Assembly: GCF_026157105.1 (NCBI RefSeq)
Contig: NZ_JANPVQ010000001.1
Span: 241,501 to 305,500 of the forward strand
DNA length: 64,000 bases
Direction: 5' to 3'
From: Sphingomicrobium marinum
GTDB lineage: Bacteria > Pseudomonadota > Alphaproteobacteria > Sphingomonadales > Sphingomonadaceae
The notes under the pieces are model-generated. The model saw nothing but the letters and a program-made list of their open reading frames with translations. It made no database searches and was not told the origin of the DNA. Position 1 is the stretch's first letter, and every line of letters starts with the position of its first letter. Below are positions 1-8,504 of the stretch, one piece after another. Position numbers and translations under genes: made by a program.

Positions 1-216
1 GCCGCCAAACATGCTGATTGCAGCCGCGTCGTCGGCAAGGCGGGCTGGGTCGCTCTTCAGTACCGCTCCCTCTACGGACGACTTTTCGGCGGCAAGCTTT
101 TGCAGCAACTGATCGGCAAGGCTGCGCGAACCGGCCTCATCGGGGCCGTAAAACAAGTAGAAGCGAACATTAGGGTCGCCCAATTGGCGTGAGGGATTGC
201 GTTTGTCGGCAATCAC
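1..216 (-). CDS. holA: DNA polymerase III subunit delta, N-terminal part (cut by window edge)
   Basis: Seventy-two in-frame codons run to the left edge of the window, so only the N-terminus is present. The delta subunit opens and loads the sliding clamp as part of the clamp loader. The start is a GTG (216-214) overlapping the lptE stop as GTGA. The visible stretch has the family's opening strand, RFYLFYGPDEAGSR, near residues 18-31. Its position directly after lptE in a leuS-lptE-holA run is the usual proteobacterial arrangement and is the main support. The rest of the protein cannot be checked here. Confidence 0.85.
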   Translation of the reverse strand, partial: MIADKRNPSRQLGDPNVRFYLFYGPDEAGSRSLADQLLQKLAAEKSSVEGAVLKSDPARLADDAAAISMFGG

Positions 217-698
217 TGGCCCGACCGGCTGAGGTAGAGCGCGATCCGCGCGACCATGTCGTCCGCGACTTCCTGCGCCAGGCGCTCGGACGCCGTCTGT
301 TCGGCAGCGACGGTCGCGTATTCGGAACTGGTAATGTCGATACCTGCATCGAAGCCCGCGGTCGCATCGAGCACCGTTTCACCGCTCGACAGGTCGACCA
401 GCTGGTAGCGGGCGCGCAACGTGCGCCGTTCGCGGGTCGCGGCGGCATCGCCGCGAATGCCGAAGCGCGTGATGTCATCGTCGATCACGATATCGAGGCG
501 GTAAAGCGGCGCTTCCTCGCTGCTTCCAAGCCTGTCGACCAGCGCGTTGCGCAGTAGCCAGCCCGAACGTTCGTCGATCGTCGATAACACGATGCGCGAT
601 AGCTCGGCGCGGCTGACCGCACCATCACTCGTCCCGTAGAGCGGTCGGAGCCCGCAGGCCGCCAGCATCAGGGCAAGAGAGAGCATCAGCCACTTCAT
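213..698 (-). CDS. lptE: LPS-assembly lipoprotein LptE
   Basis: This 161-residue outer-membrane lipoprotein is the plug partner of LptD in lipopolysaccharide insertion. The N-terminus is a lipoprotein signal with a LAAC lipobox; the lipidated cysteine is residue 15. It is followed by the family's LRPLYG stretch. LptE proteins diverge strongly, so the call rests on this start motif, the size, and the position between leuS and holA. Its ATG overlaps the leuS stop by four bases and its stop overlaps the holA start, so the three are probably translated in series. Confidence 0.88.
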   Translation of the reverse strand: MKWLMLSLALMLAACGLRPLYGTSDGAVSRAELSRIVLSTIDERSGWLLRNALVDRLGSSEEAPLYRLDIVIDDDITRFGIRGDAAATRERRTLRARYQLVDLSSGETVLDATAGFDAGIDITSSEYATVAAEQTASERLAQEVADDMVARIALYLSRSGQ

Positions 699-3205
699 GC
701 GACGATGTTCACCAACCTGTCGGGCACGACAATCACCTTGCGGGGCGGATTGCCGTCGAGCTGCGACTGGATCTTGTCGAGCGCCAGCGCCATTGCCTCG
801 GCTTCGTCCTTGGGCAGGCCGCGCGCGACCTGGATCTTATCGCGCAGCTTGCCGTTCACCTGCACCACCATCGTCACCTCGTCGTCGACGAGCATCGTGG
901 GGTCGTGCGTGGGCCATGCCGCGTCGGCGATGAACCCCTCACCGCCGCGCGCTGCTGCTGCCTCTTCGGCAAGATGCGGGGCCATCGGGGCGATGAGCTT
1001 GATCAGCGTGTCGATCGCTTCGTCGCGGCTCGCCGAGCCATCGGCCTTTTCGAGCGTATTCACCAACTCGTAGACCGCCGCGACGGCCTTGTTGAATTGC
1101 AGCCCTTCGATCGCTTCGGTGACGGCCGCGATGGTGCGGTGCATCTTCTGGAGCACCGACTTGTCCTCGCCCTTGCCTTTTTCTGCGTGAGCAAGCCGCC
1201 AGACGCGCTGGACGAAACGCCCCGCGCCCTCAATGCCGCCTTCGGACCATTCGAGATCGCGTTCGGGCGGGCTGTCGGACAGCATGAACCAGCGCACCGC
1301 ATCGGCCCCGTATTTGTCAAGGATCGGGGTGGGATCGACCGTGTTCTTCTTCGACTTGGACATCTTCTCGACGCGGCCGGGGGTAACCCGTTCGCCGTTG
1401 TCCACGCGTGTCCAGTCATCACCCGATCGGGTGACTTCGCCCGGCGACAGCCAGCTGCCGTCAGCCGCCTGGTATGTCTCGTGCGTCACCATGCCCTGCG
1501 TGAACAGGCCGGCAAAGGGTTCGGCGATGTCGACCTTGCCGATATACTGCAGCGCGCGGGTGATGAAGCGGGCGTAGAGCAGGTGCAGGATCGCGTGTTC
1601 GACCCCGCCGATATACTGGCCGACGGGCAGCCATTTTTCGGCCTCGGCCTTGTCGAATGGCTTATCCTTGGGCTGGCTGGCAAAGCGGATGAAGTACCAG
1701 CTCGAATCAACGAAGGTGTCGAGCGTATCGGTTTCGCGCCGCGCAGGCGAACCGCATTCGGGGCAATCGACTTTCCCCCACGTCGGGTGGCGGTCGAGCG
1801 GGTTGCCAGGAATGTCGAAGCTTACGTCATCGGGGAGTATGATCGGCAGTTGATCGCGCGGCACGGGCACGGCGCCACAAGCATCGCAATGTATGATCGG
1901 GATCGGCGTGCCCCAGTAACGCTGGCGGCTGACGCCCCAGTCACGCAGGCGGAACACGGTCTGCCCCTCGCCCCATTTACCGGCCTCGGCGCGCTTGATG
2001 ACCTCGGCCTTGGCGGCTTCGGTGTCCATGCCGTCGAGAAAGCGCGAATTGACTGCCACGCCTGCTTCGGTGTCCGCCTCTTTCCCAATCGGCGCATCCG
2101 CCTCCTCGAGCAAGCGGGCTACCACGCGCTTGCTCGGCAGGTCGTATTTGGTCGCAAATTCAAAATCACGCTGGTCGTGGCCGGGCACACCGAACACCGC
2201 GCCGGTGCCGTAATCCATCAGCACGAAGTTCGCGATGTAGACGGGAAGGTGCCAGTCTGGATCGAACGGGTGCACGGCCTTGAGCCCGGTGTCGTAGCCC
2301 TGCTTTTCGGCAGTCTCGATGTCGGCTGCGCTGGTACCACCCGCCTTGCACTTGTCGATGAAGGCCTGCGCGTCGGCATCGTCCGCTGCCACCGCCTGTG
2401 CCAGCGGGTGATCGGCCGCCACGGCGATGAAACTGGACCCAAAGATTGTATCAGGGCGCGTGGTGAAGACCTCGACATCGGTCTGGTCGCCGACGGCGTC
2501 GGCCAGCGCGAACCTGAACTGCAAACCGACGCTCTTGCCGATCCAGTTCTCCTGCATCAGCCGCACCTTGTCTGGCCATTTGTCGAGGCTATCCAAGCCT
2601 TCCAGCAACTCGTCGGCGAATTGCGTAATCTTGAGGAACCACTGGCTCAGTTTCTTGCGCTCGACCTCGGCGCCCGAGCGCCAGCCCTTTCCGTCGATCA
2701 CCTGTTCGTTCGCCAGCACGGTCATGTCGACCGGATCCCAATTGACCTCGCTCTCCTTTCGGAAGACCAGTCCGGCGTCGAGCAGGTCGAGGAAGATCGC
2801 TTGCTCGTGCCCGTAATAATCAGGATTGCAGGTCGCGAGTTCGCGGCTCCAGTCGAAGGCAAAACCGATGCCCTTCAACTGCTCGCGCATGGTGCGGATA
2901 TTTTCCCACGTCCATTCGCCCGGATGCACCTTACGCTCCATCGCGGCATTTTCCGCCGGCATGCCGAACGCGTCCCATCCCATCGGGTGGAGCACTTCGC
3001 AGCCGGTCATGCGGCGATACCGCGCGAGGACATCGCCCATCGTGTAATTGCGCACATGGCCCATATGAATGCGCCCCGATGGATAGGGAAACATCTCGAG
3101 CACATAGGCCTTGGGCTTGTCGCTATCGGAATCCGCCTCGAACAGCCGCGCCTCGTCCCAGCGCTGCTGCCAATGCCGATCGGCTTTTCCCGGATCGAAA
3201 CGCAT
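695..3205 (-). CDS. leuS: leucyl-tRNA synthetase
   Basis: This is a full-length (836 aa) class I aminoacyl-tRNA synthetase that charges tRNA-Leu in the cytoplasm. The HIGH-type motif is HMGH at residues 47-50 and the KMSKS loop is intact near residue 615. The inserted CP1 editing domain shows the TTRPDTIFG segment that removes mischarged amino acids. The C-terminal anticodon-binding and leucine-specific parts are complete. The ATG shares one base with the stop of the upstream DUF3576 lipoprotein gene (TAATG), which implies coupling. A 767-residue open frame on the opposite strand is only a G+C-rich shadow. Confidence 0.98.
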   Translation of the reverse strand: MRFDPGKADRHWQQRWDEARLFEADSDSDKPKAYVLEMFPYPSGRIHMGHVRNYTMGDVLARYRRMTGCEVLHPMGWDAFGMPAENAAMERKVHPGEWTWENIRTMREQLKGIGFAFDWSRELATCNPDYYGHEQAIFLDLLDAGLVFRKESEVNWDPVDMTVLANEQVIDGKGWRSGAEVERKKLSQWFLKITQFADELLEGLDSLDKWPDKVRLMQENWIGKSVGLQFRFALADAVGDQTDVEVFTTRPDTIFGSSFIAVAADHPLAQAVAADDADAQAFIDKCKAGGTSAADIETAEKQGYDTGLKAVHPFDPDWHLPVYIANFVLMDYGTGAVFGVPGHDQRDFEFATKYDLPSKRVVARLLEEADAPIGKEADTEAGVAVNSRFLDGMDTEAAKAEVIKRAEAGKWGEGQTVFRLRDWGVSRQRYWGTPIPIIHCDACGAVPVPRDQLPIILPDDVSFDIPGNPLDRHPTWGKVDCPECGSPARRETDTLDTFVDSSWYFIRFASQPKDKPFDKAEAEKWLPVGQYIGGVEHAILHLLYARFITRALQYIGKVDIAEPFAGLFTQGMVTHETYQAADGSWLSPGEVTRSGDDWTRVDNGERVTPGRVEKMSKSKKNTVDPTPILDKYGADAVRWFMLSDSPPERDLEWSEGGIEGAGRFVQRVWRLAHAEKGKGEDKSVLQKMHRTIAAVTEAIEGLQFNKAVAAVYELVNTLEKADGSASRDEAIDTLIKLIAPMAPHLAEEAAAARGGEGFIADAAWPTHDPTMLVDDEVTMVVQVNGKLRDKIQVARGLPKDEAEAMALALDKIQSQLDGNPPRKVIVVPDRLVNIVA

Positions 3206-3645
3206 TAGCTGGGGGCGACGGTCGCGCGGCGGATGTCGCGTGCGCGCACCAGGATGATGTCTTCGAGCTTCTGCACAGTGGCAGCGCTCACCGGCGCACT
3301 GACCCAGCTGCCGGCCTGGTTGACTTCGCGCACCGCATTGACGCGCACGGCGTCGGCACGAAGCTGCGCATCGAGGATCGACACGGTAAGCTTGACGCGT
3401 TCACCCGGTGCGTTGGGCGAGCTGTACCAATCGGTGACGATCACGCCGCCCGCCGAATCCGCGGTCAGCAGCGGGGCGAACGAAACCGTGTCGATCGCGG
3501 CGCGCCACAGGTAGGTGTTCACGCCGATCTGGTTGGTCACCGCCGGTGCCATCCCGACAGGTGCGACATTGTTCGACTGGCAGGCGCCAAGCGTCAGGCC
3601 GGAAACGGCAATCAACAGGGCGGTACGTGCAAGGGTCGGGCGCAT
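3205..3645 (-). CDS. DUF3576 lipoprotein
   Basis: This is a 146-residue predicted lipoprotein. The signal peptide ends in LGAC, giving lipidation at Cys22. The mature part, with a TDWYSSP core and a following strand-rich domain, matches the DUF3576 family of alphaproteobacterial envelope proteins, often found just upstream of leuS. No biochemical role is known to me. It starts the DUF3576-leuS-lptE-holA run; the presence of lptE suggests, by inference only, an envelope role. The promoter should lie in the 197-base gap up to the divergent gene at 3843, where I see no convincing -35/-10 pair. Confidence 0.85.
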   Translation of the reverse strand: MRPTLARTALLIAVSGLTLGACQSNNVAPVGMAPAVTNQIGVNTYLWRAAIDTVSFAPLLTADSAGGVIVTDWYSSPNAPGERVKLTVSILDAQLRADAVRVNAVREVNQAGSWVSAPVSAATVQKLEDIILVRARDIRRATVAPS

Positions 3646-3842
3646 AGAATCTCTCTTTAGGAAAACTGGTTTCGCCTAGAGGGTTAGACGGCCAAATCGC
3701 TCCTGCCAAGTCGGCAAGTCGCACCGGCGTGTTGTCCCATCGTGTGACGAGTCCGCCACAGGGGGCCAAGGAATCGTGGAGCCACGTGGATTCTTGTGCG
3801 TTCAGGGCTTATATAGGTGGGGTCGAGGAGTATGTACGAGTC

Positions 3843-4577
3843 GTGAAACAGGGACCTGACAAAGCCTGGAAAGCCCGCGGTCTTGCCGCCACGGCCTCGC
3901 TTTGTGCCCTTGCCGCGCTCGTATCGCTTCCCGCCACTGCCCAGCAAAGCAAAGAGCGCGAACGCCCCGTATCGGTCAGTTATGAACGCAGCTTCACGCC
4001 GGCCGGTGCCGATCCGCGTCTCGCCGCGGCTTTCGCCTCGCGCGGGCCCGATGCGCGCGGCTTCCGTTTTACGCCTGCCGCCGCCAAGGATCGCCCGTCG
4101 CAACTTCGTGTTGCCGTGCGCACCAGCGAAAATGCGGCGCGAACGGGCAATCGCGCTGCCGAAAGCGTGACCAAGTCTTCGGCGGCCCCGAGCCTCAACC
4201 CGACCAGCTACAATCTCGGCGTCGCTGTGGGCTGGAAAGATTTTGCGGTATCGAGCGATGTCGCCAAACGCGACTCGGATGATCCGCGGATCGCCGATCG
4301 CGAAAGCGCACTTGTCGGCGTCAGCTATAATCTCAAGCGCTTCACCGGCCGTGTATCGGTTGCCGCGGATCGTGACATGAACCGTGTCGCTCCTGCGCTG
4401 CGCCCGTCCGAGACCTATTCGCTCGACGTCGGCGGCGAAGTGAAGATCACCGATCGCCTCGCGGTGACTGGCGGCGTTCGCTATCGCATCGACCAAGATC
4501 GCATCGACGATCCGGGCCAGCAGGACAATCGCCGCGACAGCCAGGCGGTCTACGTCGGAACGGCCTTCAAGTTCTAG
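3843..4577 (+). CDS. predicted outer-membrane beta-barrel protein
   Basis: I prefer the GTG at 3843, giving 244 aa, because it places a clean signal peptide at the N-terminus: a basic start, a hydrophobic run, then an ATAQ cleavage site near residue 34. A frame open back to 3729 would put about 38 unlikely residues in front. The mature protein alternates short amphipathic strands and charged turns and ends in Phe (GTAFKF), as outer-membrane barrels do. It resembles porin-like proteins of sphingomonads, but I cannot name a substrate. A purine-rich GAGGAG lies 12 bases before the GTG. The 3' end overlaps thiE by 11 bases, convergently. Confidence 0.7.
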   Translation: MKQGPDKAWKARGLAATASLCALAALVSLPATAQQSKERERPVSVSYERSFTPAGADPRLAAAFASRGPDARGFRFTPAAAKDRPSQLRVAVRTSENAARTGNRAAESVTKSSAAPSLNPTSYNLGVAVGWKDFAVSSDVAKRDSDDPRIADRESALVGVSYNLKRFTGRVSVAADRDMNRVAPALRPSETYSLDVGGEVKITDRLAVTGGVRYRIDQDRIDDPGQQDNRRDSQAVYVGTAFKF

Positions 4578-5103
4578 GCGCGCCGCGCAGTAGCGCGTCG
4601 ATTCCGGCCCACCCTACAAACAAGTCTCTGCCGAACGCTTCGAATCGCGCTTGGTCCATGCCGCCTAGCGCGATGGCAGGGCAGCCGCTGATCCGGGCAA
4701 GGTCATGTGCTGCCTCGATCCCCAGCGCCTGGCCACCAGGATGCGAGTTCGACGGGAAAACAGGTGAAACATAAACGATTGCTGCGCCGCTTCGCCGCGC
4801 CTGTGCGGCTTCATCTTGGTTATGTACGGGCAGCGTAAAGCGCATGCCGTCAGGATCGCTCGTCGGTTTATGGATGTAGGCGGCGCCCACCGATCGCGCC
4901 AAAGCCACGTCCTCGCTCACCGACAGGATCAAGGCCCGCCGCGTACAGATTCCAGCGACCTTGCGTGCCAGCGTGGCGCGTTCTTCCGCTGCAAGGCGTT
5001 TGTGCCGGAATACGACGCCGCTTCCCGCGGGCAATCGCTCGATCGCGGGCAGCAATGCGTCGCCGATCCGCTCGTCGGTGAAGAGGGTCTGGCGGGGAAG
5101 CAT
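4567..5103 (-). CDS. thiE: thiamine phosphate synthase (ThiE-like)
   Basis: This is a 178-residue TIM-barrel protein. ThiE joins hydroxymethylpyrimidine diphosphate and thiazole phosphate to make thiamine phosphate. The barrel is recognisable from the opening LFTDER strand, the YVSPVFPSNSHPGG phosphate-binding and catalytic loop, and the final ALGGM...GWAGID strands. It is somewhat shorter than the usual 200-220 aa, and it may be a divergent ThiE/TenI-family member. The ATG at 5103 is chosen because the frame upstream overlaps the divergent YggS gene, which begins 22 bases away. No TPP riboswitch fits in that gap. Confidence 0.75.
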   Translation of the reverse strand: MLPRQTLFTDERIGDALLPAIERLPAGSGVVFRHKRLAAEERATLARKVAGICTRRALILSVSEDVALARSVGAAYIHKPTSDPDGMRFTLPVHNQDEAAQARRSGAAIVYVSPVFPSNSHPGGQALGIEAAHDLARISGCPAIALGGMDQARFEAFGRDLFVGWAGIDALLRGAPRT

Positions 5104-5125
5104 CGCGCTTCCTATAGCGCAGGCC

Positions 5126-5764
5126 ATGAAAGAGCTCGACCAGGTAAAAGAGAATATCGCACGCGCCGCGAAACGCGCTGGCCGCAAGCCGGAAGATGTG
5201 ACGTTGATTGCGGTCTCCAAGCGGCACGATGCGGACGCGATCCGCCCGCTGCTCGAAGCGGGGCACCGCGACTTCGGGGAAAATCGCGTGCAGGAAGCGC
5301 AAGACAAATGGCATGCGCTCAAGGCCGAGTATCCGGACGTGCGGCTGCACATGGTGGGACAGCTGCAGTCCAACAAGGCAGCGGACGCCGCCGAGATTTT
5401 CGACGTGATCCATTCGCTCGACCGCACGTCGTTGCTCAAGGAATTGGCCAAGCTGGAAACGAAGCCCGCTTGCTACATCCAGATCGATATTGGCGAGGAA
5501 GATCAAAAAGGCGGCCTGCCGATCAAGCAGCTCGAGGACTTCCATGCCAAGGTCAAAGATGCGGGCATCCCGGTCGCCGGCCTGATGGCGATGCCGCCGC
5601 AAGGCGTCGAGGCGTCGCCCTTCTTCGCGCTAACCGCCGAACTGGCGCGGCGGCACGGGATTGACGGTCTTTCGATGGGCATGTCGAGCGATTACGAAGA
5701 GGCTGTGATGCTGGGCGCAACCGCCGTGCGCATTGGAACGGCACTATTCGGCGCCCGCGACTAA
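5126..5764 (+). CDS. YggS/PLPBP-family pyridoxal-phosphate homeostasis protein
   Basis: This 212-residue single-domain PLP-binding barrel belongs to the YggS/PROSC family, which buffers pyridoxal phosphate and affects amino-acid pools without a known catalytic reaction. The cofactor lysine is Lys32 in AVSKRH. FGENRVQEAQ, the HMVGQLQSNK strand and the C-terminal SMGMSSDYEEA loop are all present. The ATG at 5126 is the natural start because it precedes the conserved first helix. It is divergent from thiE and meets ribA tail to tail with a 4-base overlap. Confidence 0.92.
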   Translation: MKELDQVKENIARAAKRAGRKPEDVTLIAVSKRHDADAIRPLLEAGHRDFGENRVQEAQDKWHALKAEYPDVRLHMVGQLQSNKAADAAEIFDVIHSLDRTSLLKELAKLETKPACYIQIDIGEEDQKGGLPIKQLEDFHAKVKDAGIPVAGLMAMPPQGVEASPFFALTAELARRHGIDGLSMGMSSDYEEAVMLGATAVRIGTALFGARD

Positions 5765-6768
5765 TCGTCGATATGGCCTGAACGCGCTTTCTTTACGCTG
5801 AGATAGTGCGCGTTGTGCGGATTGGGCGGCATCTGGTGGCGCACGCGTTTGACCACCGATACGCCCTCGGCTTCCAGCCCTTCGACCTTGGCCGGATTGT
5901 TGGTGAGCAGGCGCACCTGATGCGCCCCTAGCGCTTTCAGGATGGCGGCTGCGGCGCCATAATCGCGCTCGTCGTCGGCAAACCCCAGACGCGCATTGGC
6001 ATCGACCGTATCGAGCCCGCGATCCTGCAGCGCATAGGCGCGCAGCTTGTTCGCCAGCCCGATCCCGCGCCCTTCCTGGCGCAAATAGAGCAGGATGCCC
6101 CCACCCTCTTGCCCGAGAAGCTTGAGCGCCTGCTTCAACTGCGGACCGCAATCGCACTTGAGGCTGCCAAAGACATCGCCCGTCAGGCACTCCGAATGCA
6201 GCCGGACGAGCGGCGGTTTGCCCCCGAACGCCCCGACGATCAGCGCAGCATGTTCTTCGCCATTGGCGCCATCGCGGAAGATGGCCATCTGTGTTTCGGG
6301 AAGACCTTCGAGCGGCAGGTTGGCCCGCGCGACAAGGTCGACGCTGCGCTGCGCACTTTCAATGTCGTGGGAAGATACCGTTTCTGCGTTGCTGGCATCG
6401 ACCAGCCACGCGGCAGGCAGCAACCCGGCCAGCGACAGCAGCTTGACCGCTTCAGCGTCACCTTCCTCGCAAGACGCGGTCTGCAACGGGCCGAGCGGCC
6501 CGCGCGAAAAGTCACCCGCCGGATCGACCAGCGAGCGCGCGGCCTCGACATCGAGCCAATCGGCGCTGACCCGGACCGGCGTACCGCCGCAGGCTTCGCG
6601 CCGGTTGCCGAGCCCAAGCGCTGCGGCCCGCGCCCCGCTAAGGATGAGGACGCCCGCTTTGCTCGGCTTTCCCGTTTCGAGCGCGAGGATGGTCGGACCG
6701 CCCTCGATGCGCACGGGAAGCCCGCGCTGCAACGCCTTCACGGCATCGCGGACGGGCGCATCGGTCAA
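5761..6768 (-). CDS. ribA: GTP cyclohydrolase II (riboflavin pathway)
   Basis: This enzyme opens the GTP ring in the first step of riboflavin synthesis. The catalytic domain begins around residue 160 and has the zinc ligands Cys194, Cys205 and Cys207 (HSECLTGDVFGSLKCDCG), the RQEGRGIGL motif and the C-terminal LLTNNPAK segment. About 150 residues precede it without the catalytic motifs of DHBP synthase; such a degenerate N-terminal region is common in sphingomonad RibA. I infer a TTG start at 6768 overlapping the xth stop (TTGA), giving 335 aa. The open frame beyond that is a shadow of xth. Confidence 0.88.
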   Translation of the reverse strand: MTDAPVRDAVKALQRGLPVRIEGGPTILALETGKPSKAGVLILSGARAAALGLGNRREACGGTPVRVSADWLDVEAARSLVDPAGDFSRGPLGPLQTASCEEGDAEAVKLLSLAGLLPAAWLVDASNAETVSSHDIESAQRSVDLVARANLPLEGLPETQMAIFRDGANGEEHAALIVGAFGGKPPLVRLHSECLTGDVFGSLKCDCGPQLKQALKLLGQEGGGILLYLRQEGRGIGLANKLRAYALQDRGLDTVDANARLGFADDERDYGAAAAILKALGAHQVRLLTNNPAKVEGLEAEGVSVVKRVRHQMPPNPHNAHYLSVKKARSGHIDD

Positions 6769-7556
6769 ATCTCGATGTCCACCGTTAGCGGGACGTGGTC
6801 GGACGGCTTTTCCCAACTGCGCGCCGGTTCCAGGACGTCGTGCGCGACCACATGGTCGGCAAGGTTGGGGCTGGCCCACATATGATCGAGCCGGCGGCCG
6901 CGATCGTTCACCGTGTGGTCGCGATTGCGATAACTCCACCAAGTGAAGCAGCGCTCTGGCGCGGGAATGAATTTGCGGCCGAGATCCACCCAGTCATGGC
7001 TTTTCTGAAAGCGCCTGAGCGTTTCGACCTCGATCGGCGTATGGCTGACCACCTTGAGGAGTTGCTTATGGCTCCACACGTCGCATTCCAGCGGCGCGAT
7101 ATTGAAATCGCCGACGATCAATGTCGGTTCCTTCAAATCCTTGCTCCACGCAGTCATGCGGTCGATGAAATCGAGCTTCTGCCCGAACTTGGGATTCTGT
7201 TCGCGGTCGGGAATGTCGCCGCCTGCGGGCACATAGACATTCTCAAGCCGGAACTTGCCCGCCACGCGCACGCCGACATGGCGCGCCTCGCCATTGTCCT
7301 GCCAATCGTGGCGCAGATCTTCCTCGAGCGGCAGCTTGCTGATGGTCGCGACCCCGTGGTGCATCTTCTGCCCGTTGAGCGCGAGGTGCGGATAGCCCCA
7401 TTGTTCGAACATCTTGCGCGGGAAAACATCGTTGTGCGCCTTGGTTTCCTGCAGGCACAAGATGTCTGGCGCCGTTTCGATCAGAAACTTCTCGACGATA
7501 TGGGGACGGGCGCGAACCGAATTGATGTTCCAACTGGCAATCTTGATTGTCGACAC
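6765..7556 (-). CDS. xth: exodeoxyribonuclease III
   Basis: This 263-residue ExoIII/AP-endonuclease repairs abasic sites and trims 3' ends. The metal-dependent endonuclease fold is complete: SWNINSVRAR at the N-terminus, LQETK with the metal-binding Glu, VGDFNIAP, RRLDHMW and the final PSDHVPL with the catalytic His. It is translated ahead of ribA with a 4-base overlap. Upstream lie a terminator for lolA and about 60 bases in which its own promoter must fall. Confidence 0.96.
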   Translation of the reverse strand: MSTIKIASWNINSVRARPHIVEKFLIETAPDILCLQETKAHNDVFPRKMFEQWGYPHLALNGQKMHHGVATISKLPLEEDLRHDWQDNGEARHVGVRVAGKFRLENVYVPAGGDIPDREQNPKFGQKLDFIDRMTAWSKDLKEPTLIVGDFNIAPLECDVWSHKQLLKVVSHTPIEVETLRRFQKSHDWVDLGRKFIPAPERCFTWWSYRNRDHTVNDRGRRLDHMWASPNLADHVVAHDVLEPARSWEKPSDHVPLTVDIEI

Positions 7557-7615
7557 GAAGAATCCTCTTGGGTTTCGGGCCTTTTAGCGAAGCTATCGAC
7601 AGGCGCAACGCGCGC

Positions 7616-7655
7616 AAAAAGAAGACCCCCGCTCCGGGGGCGTGGAGCGAGGGTC
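7616..7655 (-). terminator. Rho-independent terminator after lolA
   Basis: Read on the minus strand, a 12-bp stem with one mismatch (GACCCTCGCTCC paired with GGAGCGGGGGTC, 8-base loop) is followed by TTCTTTTT. It lies about 145 bases past the lolA stop and before xth, so it should end lolA transcripts. The 7656-7798 stretch between it and lolA holds no gene I can support. Confidence 0.8.
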
Positions 7656-7778
7656 ACCTAGCGTTCGTCACGCAAGGCGATAACGACGTCCGGATAACAG
7701 GGGGAAACTCCGGCTCTTGCCGCTATCGACTTCTTATCTAACGCGAACTGCCTTTCGCCAACATGAACAGTTTCGTTT

Positions 7779-7794
7779 AAAGACTATAGTCTTT
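7779..7794. repeat. perfect 16-bp palindrome
   Basis: AAAGACTATAGTCTTT is a perfect palindrome five bases beyond the lolA stop. As RNA it would form a 6-bp stem with a TATA loop but no U-tract follows on the lolA strand, so it is not a standard terminator. It could be a protein-binding site or a 3'-end stabilising stem. Confidence 0.5.
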
Positions 7795-7798
7795 AGCC

Positions 7799-8407
7799 CT
7801 ACTTTTCGGGGTCGACGAAGGTGAACTTGCTGTCCGAAACGCCCACGTTGTAGCGCTGGTTGTCGAGCCGCACGGCGGTGCGCTTGTTCTGCGCATCGAT
7901 CGCGGTCCAGCCCTCGAGCTGCAGACCGCCCGGGGCCGAAGCGCGTTTGGTGAACGCCAGGATCAACGTGCCGAATTCGGGACGCCGCGAATCGCGGGCG
8001 CGAACGATCACGACGCGCGGATCATCGCTCGGCACGATGCGGGCAATGCGCGACAGGTCGGGCTTGTCGTCCAGCAGCGCAGCAAGCGGCGATTCGGAGA
8101 TCTTCCAGCTCGACTTCTGCTTCACCTCGTAATCGAGGAAGTAGAGCCGTTTGCCGTCACCCACCATCAGCATGTTGGCGTTTTTGCCATAGTCGAAGCG
8201 CACCTTGCCCGGGCGCTTCATCGAAAGGGTGCCCGAAATCGAGCGACCCTTGCCGTCGGTCTGGGTGAAATTGGCGGTCATCGTGCTGGTCGCCGAGATA
8301 TGGCGTTCGACCTGATCGATGGTCGGGGCCTGCTGCACCGCGGCAGGCGCGGGCGCGGCAACCATGGCAACTGCGGCCACGGGGGCCAGAAACGTAGTGA
8401 ATTTCAT
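7799..8407 (-). CDS. lolA: LolA-family outer-membrane lipoprotein carrier
   Basis: This 202-residue periplasmic protein of the LolA/LolB half-barrel fold would ferry lipoproteins from the LolCDE complex to the outer membrane. The signal peptide ends around APAPAAV. The mature part has the family's NFTQTD, GTLSMKRPGKVRFDY and YEVKQ strands. Two start codons are adjacent (GTG 8410, ATG 8407); the ATG has a GAGGA element at proper spacing. It lies downstream of ftsK on the same strand, 97 bases on, a common alphaproteobacterial order. Alphaproteobacteria usually lack a separate LolB, so it may serve both roles. Confidence 0.9.
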   Translation of the reverse strand: MKFTTFLAPVAAVAMVAAPAPAAVQQAPTIDQVERHISATSTMTANFTQTDGKGRSISGTLSMKRPGKVRFDYGKNANMLMVGDGKRLYFLDYEVKQKSSWKISESPLAALLDDKPDLSRIARIVPSDDPRVVIVRARDSRRPEFGTLILAFTKRASAPGGLQLEGWTAIDAQNKRTAVRLDNQRYNVGVSDSKFTFVDPEK

Positions 8408-8504
8408 CACAAATCCTCAAAAGCTTGTTCGGTGCCTTACTGGCAGTCCGGGGTTGAATGCGTGGTGAATTCCCGCGTTCCGCGCGGTTAAGGTAAAACG
8501 AGCG

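Noticed and set aside
905-3208. 767-codon open frame on the plus strand opposite leuS
   Set aside because: It lies entirely antisense to a full-length, motif-complete leuS. Its composition (Arg/His/Asp-rich, no domains) is the usual result of codon bias in G+C-rich DNA.
4961-5125. Longer N-terminus for the YggS-type protein, and correspondingly for thiE
   Set aside because: Each extension overlaps the other gene's coding region. Both families begin at the internal ATG codons (5126 and 5103).
8430-8490. Possible hairpin (CCGCG/CGCGG) between ftsK and lolA as terminator
   Set aside because: The stem has only five pairs and no T-tract follows on the ftsK strand.
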